The notes beneath the pieces are model-generated. The model saw nothing but the letters and a program-made list of their open reading frames with translations. It did not search any database and was not told where the DNA came from. A stretch of 16,044 bases of DNA, taken from positions 1 through 16,044 of the forward strand of contig JAGGZG010000183.1 of the NCBI GenBank assembly GCA_021162125.1, read 5' to 3'. The stretch's first letter is position 1, and the number at the start of each line of letters is the position of its first letter. The position numbers and the translations under genes were made by a program. This document shows, piece after piece, positions 11,791 to 16,044 of this stretch. The stretch is from Anaerolineae bacterium (GTDB taxonomy: Bacteria; Chloroflexota; Anaerolineae; JACIWR01).

Positions 11791-14669
11791 CCATTGGCGT
11801 CACGGAGCGCCAGCGGATGGTGGAGGCACTGCGGGAGAGCGAAGCCAAGTTCCGGCTGTTGTTCGAAAAGTCGCCCGACGCCATGCTCCTGCTGGACGGA
11901 GACGTGTTCATTGATTGCAACCAGGCAGCGGTGGAGATGATGGGCTGCGCCAGTAAGGAGGAGTTGCTGAGCCTTCGCCCGTATGACATCTCTCCCGAAA
12001 GGCAACCCGACGGGCGTCTCTCTGTTGAGAAGGCGCGAGAGCTGATTGATCGGGCGCACAGAGAAGGCAGTCTGCGATTCGAGTGGGTGCACCGCCGCAT
12101 GGACGGCGAGGACTTTTCGGCGGAGGTGTTGCTGACGGCGATCCCGCTGCATGACCGGCAAATCCTGCACGTATCCCTGAGAGACGTCACCGAGCGCAAG
12201 CGGGCAGAAGAGGCTCTCCGAGAAAGCGAGGCCAATCTCCGTTCGCTCTTGGAGCACGCCGCGAATTTCGCCGTTTATCGAGTCGCCGTAGACCCCTCTA
12301 ACCCTTATGCGGGCAAAGTCGTAATGGTCAGCCCCTCCATCAGGGAGATCACCGGCATATCAGATCCCTACCATTTCGAATCCTGGTTTGAAAACATCCA
12401 TCCAGAAGATTTGACAAGGGCGGTAGAGGCCAACCGGCGGGCCTGGGAGAGGGGCGAGCCGTACAGTCAGCAAGTGCGGGTCTATCATCCTCAGAAGGAA
12501 CAGTGGATTTGGGTGCACACCGCATCCACCCCCGTCTTTGACGCCGAGGGCAACCTGACGCACTTTAACGGCCTGATCGTTGACATCACCGAGCAGAAGC
12601 GGGCGGAGGAAGAACTTAGAGAAAGAGAAGTGCAATTCAGAAGCATCTTTGAGTCCACCTCTGACGCCGTTCTCATATTTGATTTTGATGGCACGATCGT
12701 CGAGGCCAACCCCGCTGCGTGCAAGATGTACGGCTACTCTTATGAGGAACTGATTGGATTATCCGGAAAGGACATCGCCCGCTCAGATCACTATCACATC
12801 TTTGAGGACTTCAAGAGACAGGTAAAGGCTGGTGGCCGGTTCAGTGCCCAGTCGGTTGATCTCCGAAAAGACGGCAGCCCAATCCACATCGAGGTGCGCG
12901 GGGCTTCTTTCAGTTACAAGGGCCGGCCCCATCTCCTGGCAGTCGTGCGGGATGTGACCGAGAGAGTGCAGGCCAGTCAAATTCTGGAGCGGTGCGTCGA
13001 GGAGCGCACGCGCGAACTCTCCACGCTGCTGGAGGTCTCCCACAACGTGGCCTCCACTCTGGAACTGGAGCCGCTGCTGGGCCTGATCCTCGATCAGCTC
13101 AAAGCTGTGGTGGACTACAGCGGAGCCTCCATCTTGATACTGGAGGACGAGAGCCTGGCGGTTTTGGCCTGCCGGGGGCCCATTCCTCAAGAGGACACGC
13201 TACGGCTGCGCTTTCCTCTGGAGAGGGCGCCGGTCAACCGAGAGGTGATCCGCCGTCGGGAGCCGGTTATCATCCCCGACGTGCGGGACGATGCTCCCCT
13301 GGCACGTGCTTTTCAGCAGACGGCTGGCGAGGAACTGGAGACTACCTTCGGCTACATCCGCTCCTGGATGGGGATTCCGCTCATGATCAGGGAGCGGGTG
13401 ATCGGCATGTTGACCCTCGACCACGGTGAGCCGGACTACTACTCATCACGACAGGCGGAGTTGGCTATGGCCTTCGCCAGCCAGGCCGCCCTGGCTATTG
13501 AGAACGCCAAGCTCTTCGAGGAGACCCGCCGCCGGCTGGCCGAGAGCCAGAGCCTGACGCGGGTGACGACTGCGTTGCTTCAGAAACTTGCCCTGGGAGA
13601 GGTGCTGGACATCGTGTGCACCGAGGCGCAGGAACTGACGGGCGCGCTGGGGAGTACGGTTTTCCTGCTGGATAAAGAGCGGGGTGGCTGGCTGCGGGTT
13701 GCCCATAGCAGCGGGACGGCGTCGCCGGACTTTGACCGTATGCCCATCGAGGGCTCGCTCACCGGCAGGGTGGTGCGCGAGGGCAAGCCCATCGTGAGCA
13801 ACGATCCAGCCGAACTGGCACAGGGATTCGGTGGAGGCGGGGAACAGCCCACGGCACTGCTGGCAGTTCCTCTGCGCGTGAAAGGAAGCATCATCGGTGC
13901 CCTCGATATGGTGAGCAAGCCAGGAGGGTTCACCCAGGAGGATGTGCGCATCAGCAGCATCTTCGCCGGTCAGGCGGCTATGGCCATCGAGAACGCCCGG
14001 CTGTACGAACAGGCGCAGGAATTGGCCAGAGTGAAGGAACGCCAGCGCCTGGCTCGCGACCTGCACGACGCCGTCACCCAGACCCTCTTTTCGGCCAGCC
14101 TCATCGCGGAAGTACTGCCTCGCCTGTGGGAGCGCAACCCCGACGAGGGACGGCGGCGTCTGGAAGAGTTGCGCCAGTTGACCCGTGGTGCACTGGCCGA
14201 GATGCGCACCCTGCTTCTGGAGCTGCGCCCCTCTGCCCTGGCCGAAGCGAATTTGAGCGAACTGTTGCGCCAATTGGCCGAATCCATCACCGGCCGGGCG
14301 CGGGTGCCGGTCAGCGTGGGGGTGGAGGGCGAGTGCGCCCTGCCGCCCGAGGTAAAAGTCGCCCTGTACCGCATCGCCCAGGAGGCGCTGAACAACGTGG
14401 CCAAACACGCCGCGGCCAGCCAGGCGACGGTGAGCCTGCGCTGCCTCTCCCCTCACCCCTCCCCTACCAGGGAAGGGGGAGGGGTCGAACTGCGCATCAG
14501 CGACGACGGGCGCGGCTTTGACCCGCAGGGCGTCCCGCCGGAAAGCCTGGGGCTGGGCATCATGCGCGAGCGGGCCGAAGCCATTGGTGCTGCACTGAGA
14601 ATCAAAAGCCAAGTAGGTCAAGGTACACAAGTCGTGGTTGCTTGGCCAAGCCCGAAACGTGAAACGTGA
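11781..14669 (+). CDS. Multi-PAS/GAF NarL-type sensor histidine kinase
   Basis: A membrane-free sensor kinase of about 962 residues. Counting from the GTG at 11781, it begins with the tail of a broken PAS domain. Three PAS domains follow (about 15-140, 150-275, 280-395), each linked by the usual ITE/VTE-x-K/R-x-AEE-like junction. Two GAF domains come next (about 420-580 and 590-745), then a HisKA_3 dimerisation motif ERQRLARDLHDAVTQTLF with phospho-accepting His762, and a HATPase domain (about 850-955) with EALNNVAKHA, DDGRGFD and GLGIMRERA. Such kinases phosphorylate NarL-type regulators; the one at 14753 is the obvious partner. The frame opens at a GTG at 11703, but no ribosome-binding site lies there. 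GTG 11781 has AAGGTGG (11766-11772) eight bases upstream and overlaps the stop of the preceding fragment, so the exact start is uncertain. Residues about 889-901 are a repeat-derived insertion. Confidence 0.88.
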   Translation: MHVTIGVTERQRMVEALRESEAKFRLLFEKSPDAMLLLDGDVFIDCNQAAVEMMGCASKEELLSLRPYDISPERQPDGRLSVEKARELIDRAHREGSLRFEWVHRRMDGEDFSAEVLLTAIPLHDRQILHVSLRDVTERKRAEEALRESEANLRSLLEHAANFAVYRVAVDPSNPYAGKVVMVSPSIREITGISDPYHFESWFENIHPEDLTRAVEANRRAWERGEPYSQQVRVYHPQKEQWIWVHTASTPVFDAEGNLTHFNGLIVDITEQKRAEEELREREVQFRSIFESTSDAVLIFDFDGTIVEANPAACKMYGYSYEELIGLSGKDIARSDHYHIFEDFKRQVKAGGRFSAQSVDLRKDGSPIHIEVRGASFSYKGRPHLLAVVRDVTERVQASQILERCVEERTRELSTLLEVSHNVASTLELEPLLGLILDQLKAVVDYSGASILILEDESLAVLACRGPIPQEDTLRLRFPLERAPVNREVIRRREPVIIPDVRDDAPLARAFQQTAGEELETTFGYIRSWMGIPLMIRERVIGMLTLDHGEPDYYSSRQAELAMAFASQAALAIENAKLFEETRRRLAESQSLTRVTTALLQKLALGEVLDIVCTEAQELTGALGSTVFLLDKERGGWLRVAHSSGTASPDFDRMPIEGSLTGRVVREGKPIVSNDPAELAQGFGGGGEQPTALLAVPLRVKGSIIGALDMVSKPGGFTQEDVRISSIFAGQAAMAIENARLYEQAQELARVKERQRLARDLHDAVTQTLFSASLIAEVLPRLWERNPDEGRRRLEELRQLTRGALAEMRTLLLELRPSALAEANLSELLRQLAESITGRARVPVSVGVEGECALPPEVKVALYRIAQEALNNVAKHAAASQATVSLRCLSPHPSPTREGGGVELRISDDGRGFDPQGVPPESLGLGIMRERAEAIGAALRIKSQVGQGTQVVVAWPSPKRET
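14445..14484 (+). repeat. Palindromic repeat inserted in frame in the kinase ATPase domain
   Basis: A pyrimidine/purine palindrome with 9-bp perfect arms CCCCTCCCC (14456-14464) and GGGGAGGGG (14476-14484). It adds LSPHPSPTREGGG between the strands ATVSLRC and VELRISDDGRGFD of the ATP-binding domain, where relatives normally have a short turn. The reading frame is kept. The wording resembles dispersed CCTCACCC-type repeats found in many genomes. Confidence 0.75.
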
Positions 14670-14718
14670 ATGCGGCAGTGGCTTGCTTATTCATTACGCT
14701 TGCGCATCACGTTTCACG
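14658..14718. repeat. Inverted repeat spanning the kinase stop codon
   Basis: CGTGAAACGTGA (14658-14669) is repeated inverted as TCACGTTTCACG (14707-14718), and the pairing continues through TGCG/CGCA after one bulged base. It codes the last residues (KRET) and the TGA of the kinase gene, so the natural C-terminus was probably altered. The hairpin occupies most of the 83-base gap before the response regulator, so it may lower or stabilise the downstream message. It lacks a T tract and is unlikely to be a full terminator. Confidence 0.8.
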
Positions 14719-14752
14719 GTCTGAAAGCAGTTTCAAGCGCAAAAGGAGAGCC

Positions 14753-15394
14753 ATGACCGAGTCAAACCCCATTCGTGTGTTGCTCGTTGACGACCACGCC
14801 GTGGTGCGCAGTGGCCTGGGCGCTTTCCTGCTGGCTTACGACGACCTGGAGTTGGTCGGGGAAGCTGCCAGCGGCGAGGAGGCCGTGCGCCTGTGCGAAC
14901 GATTCCAGCCTGACGTGGTGCTGATGGACCTGGTGATGCCGGGGATGGATGGGGCCACCGCCACCCGCCTCATCCGCGAGCACTGCTCACAGATCCAGGT
15001 CATCGCCCTGACCAGCTTCAAGGAGAAGGAACTGGTGGAGGGAGCGCTGGAGGCCGGCGCAATTGGCTACCTGCTGAAGAACGTTTCCGCCGAGGAACTG
15101 GCCAACGCCATTCGGAAGGCCCACGCCGGGAAGCCCACCCTGGCTCCAGAAGCCGCCCAGGTGCTGATCCAGGCCGCCAGGCAGCCGCCCGCACCGGGCT
15201 TCGATCTGACAGAGCGGGAGCGGGAGGTGCTGGCCCTGATGGTGGAGGGGCTGAGCAACCCGGAGATCGCTGAGCGGTTGGTGGTCAGCCCCTCCACAGT
15301 CAAATTCCACGTCAGCAACGTCCTCTCCAAACTGGGCGTGAGCGGCCGCACCGAGGCGGTAGCGCTGGCGCTGCAACACCACCTGGTCACCTGA
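14753..15394 (+). CDS. NarL/FixJ-type response regulator
   Basis: A 213-residue two-domain regulator. The receiver domain (about 7-125) has the acidic pair Asp13-Asp14, the phospho-acceptor Asp59 in VVLMDLVMPGMDG, Thr87 and Lys109. The LuxR-type helix-turn-helix output domain (about 150-210) reads LTEREREVLALMVEGLSNPE, then IAERLVVSPSTVKFHVSNVL and LGVSGRTEAVALAL. It would bind DNA as a phosphorylated dimer. The ATG at 14753 follows AGGAG (14744-14748) by four bases, and the preceding 29 codons of the open frame are repeat-derived. It lies 83 bases after the kinase gene in the same direction, so co-transcription and partnership are likely. The stop codon lies inside the hairpin at 15381-15400. 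Confidence 0.95.
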   Translation: MTESNPIRVLLVDDHAVVRSGLGAFLLAYDDLELVGEAASGEEAVRLCERFQPDVVLMDLVMPGMDGATATRLIREHCSQIQVIALTSFKEKELVEGALEAGAIGYLLKNVSAEELANAIRKAHAGKPTLAPEAAQVLIQAARQPPAPGFDLTEREREVLALMVEGLSNPEIAERLVVSPSTVKFHVSNVLSKLGVSGRTEAVALALQHHLVT

Positions 15395-15436
15395 CCAGGT
15401 AAAAGACTCCCCACCTGACCAGGTTCAAAACTCCCC
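15381..15436 (+). repeat. Hairpin and 24-base tandem duplication after the regulator gene
   Basis: ACCTGGTCA (15381-15389) pairs with TGACCAGGT (15392-15400), a 9-bp inverted repeat that contains the regulator stop codon. From 15389 a 24-base unit is repeated directly (15389-15412 and 15413-15436), starting ACCTGACCAGGT in both copies and ending ACTCCCC, with three mismatches. The second copy supplies the left arm of the terminator at 15427. The first copy could pair with the same right arm over seven bases (ACTCCCC with GGGGAGT). Confidence 0.75.
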
Positions 15437-15462
15437 GGTTGGCCGATGCGCCGGGGAGTTTT
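15427..15462 (+). terminator. Strong bidirectional Rho-independent terminator
   Basis: A 12-bp perfect stem (AAAACTCCCCGG 15427-15438 with CCGGGGAGTTTT 15451-15462), GC-rich core and T/A tails on both strands. It should end the kinase-regulator transcript and separates it from the receiver-only gene. Confidence 0.92.
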
Positions 15463-15465
15463 GCG

Positions 15466-15474
15466 TGTTACACT
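15466..15474 (+). promoter_or_regulatory. Possible extended -10 for the receiver-only gene
   Basis: TGT followed by TACACT (15469-15474) gives a weak extended -10, four of six, with no -35. The start would be near 15481, next to an in-frame ATG at 15482. Supported mainly by its place between a strong terminator and the next gene. Confidence 0.4.
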
Positions 15475-15508
15475 GTGAGCGATGAAATCCACAGATGAGG
15501 TAGAGGGA

Positions 15509-15868
15509 ATGCGAATTTTATTGGCTGATGATCAATCGAAAGTACGTTCGGCGTTGCGGCTGCTGTTGGAGCAGCAGCCGGATGTCCACATCCTGGGAGA
15601 GGTAGTTGACGTCACGGGGCTGTTGGACTGGGTGAAGGCGGCTTGCCCCGACCTGGTATTACTCGACTGGGAGTTGCCCGGCCTGGAAGCAGATGGCCTG
15701 CTGCCCACCTTGCGCGAGTTCTGCCCACGACTGATGGTGATCGCTCTCAGCGGGCGGCCGGAGGCACGCCGGGCGGCACTGGCCGCTGGGGTTGATGCCT
15801 TCGTCAGCAAGGGAGACCCGCCGGAACGGTTGTTGAAAACATTGCGCGCCGTTGGCGCAAGGGGGTGA
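15509..15868 (+). CDS. Receiver-only response regulator
   Basis: A 119-residue stand-alone receiver domain with no output domain. The acidic pair is Asp7-Asp8 (LLADDQ), the phospho-acceptor Asp53 in LVLLDWELPG, the switch position Ser81 in ALSGRPEAR and the conserved Lys101 in FVSKGDPPE. All residues for phosphorylation are present. Single-domain regulators pass phosphate on or sequester it, or act by protein contact. Its closeness to the kinase suggests crosstalk but is not proof. The start at 15509 (MRILLADD) is preferred with GAGG at 15497-15500, eight bases upstream. An ATG at 15482 would add nine residues and could be a leaderless start. Only three bases separate it from the next gene. 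Confidence 0.88.
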   Translation: MRILLADDQSKVRSALRLLLEQQPDVHILGEVVDVTGLLDWVKAACPDLVLLDWELPGLEADGLLPTLREFCPRLMVIALSGRPEARRAALAAGVDAFVSKGDPPERLLKTLRAVGARG

Positions 15869-15871
15869 AAG

Positions 15872-16044
15872 ATGGACAACTGGTGGCTCTTGGCGATGGT
15901 TGCCGACTATCAGCGCCGAGACGCGCTGCGCGAGGCCGAGCAGGGACGGCTGATCCGGGCGGCCAAAGGTCCCCGCAAGGCGCGGGGATGGTGGACGTCG
16001 GTGGCGTTGATGCTCAGCAGTCTAGTGGGCCTCATCATTCGACC
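15872..16044 (+). CDS. Small membrane protein, cut by the window end
   Basis: The first 57 codons of a gene running off the window. The sequence opens MDNWWLLAMVADYQRRDALR, continues with a charged REAEQGRLIRAAKGPRKARG stretch, and then a hydrophobic WWTSVALMLSSLVGLIIR segment that looks like a transmembrane helix. GGGGGTG at 15861-15867 overlaps the previous stop codon (15866-15868) and serves as ribosome-binding site, so translation is probably coupled to the receiver-only gene. No family is recognised. Its remaining length is unknown. Confidence 0.65.
   Translation, partial: MDNWWLLAMVADYQRRDALREAEQGRLIRAAKGPRKARGWWTSVALMLSSLVGLIIR

Noticed and set aside
13446..14630. A 394-codon open frame antisense to the kinase
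   Set aside because: Shadow frame opposite conserved GAF and ATPase domains.

Overview
The window looks like a chromosomal segment from a GC-rich bacterium, most likely of the Chloroflexota (Anaerolineae-like). This is inferred from protein style (CarD-family regulator, DUF951 protein, P1-family peptidase, MGDG-synthase-like glycosyltransferase, very long PAS/GAF NarL-type kinase) and from the many palindromic repeats at gene borders. It was not tested by any search. No tRNA, rRNA, CRISPR array, transposase, integrase or phage gene was seen.

Layout. Positions 1-265 hold four consecutive stem-loops and then a CarD-family RNA polymerase regulator (266-757, +). A gamma-carbonic-anhydrase-like hexapeptide protein (902-1426, +) follows behind a perfect consensus promoter. 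Adenine deaminase ade (1572-3284, +) has an extended -10 promoter and a terminator-like hairpin in its leader. Convergent to these, on the minus strand, are a lipoprotein MecA/PBP2-like penicillin-binding transpeptidase (3312-5447), dnaK (5622-7526) and a small seven-cysteine zinc-ribbon-like protein (7591-7815). dnaK lies downstream of a perfect 9-N9-9 inverted repeat that overlaps its probable promoter. On the plus strand again come a P1/DmpA-type peptidase (8197-9171), a DUF951 protein (9221-9421) and a GT28 diacylglycerol-glycosyltransferase-like enzyme (9623-10837). A repeat-rich gap of about 0.7 kb (10838-11559) contains at most one tiny membrane-peptide ORF.

The last 4.5 kb is a signal-transduction cluster: a broken XylR_N-like sensor fragment (11560-11790), a multi-PAS/GAF NarL-type histidine kinase (11781-14669), its NarL/LuxR response regulator (14753-15394), a strong terminator, then a receiver-only protein (15509-15868) and the start of a small membrane protein (15872-end). 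The kinase and regulator should form a phosphorelay pair. The receiver-only protein could be an extra phosphate acceptor or modulator.

Non-coding architecture is the most distinctive aspect. Several unrelated palindromic or dispersed repeat families sit at gene ends. One is inserted in frame inside the kinase ATPase domain and another forms the kinase C-terminus and stop codon. Most recognisable promoters are of the extended -10 type (TGnTATAAT). I did not find a convincing wholly new multi-gene system. The best candidates for new biology are the hairpin arrays, the non-CIRCE operator-like repeat at dnaK, the hairpin in the ade leader, and the sensor-domain deletion at the kinase start.
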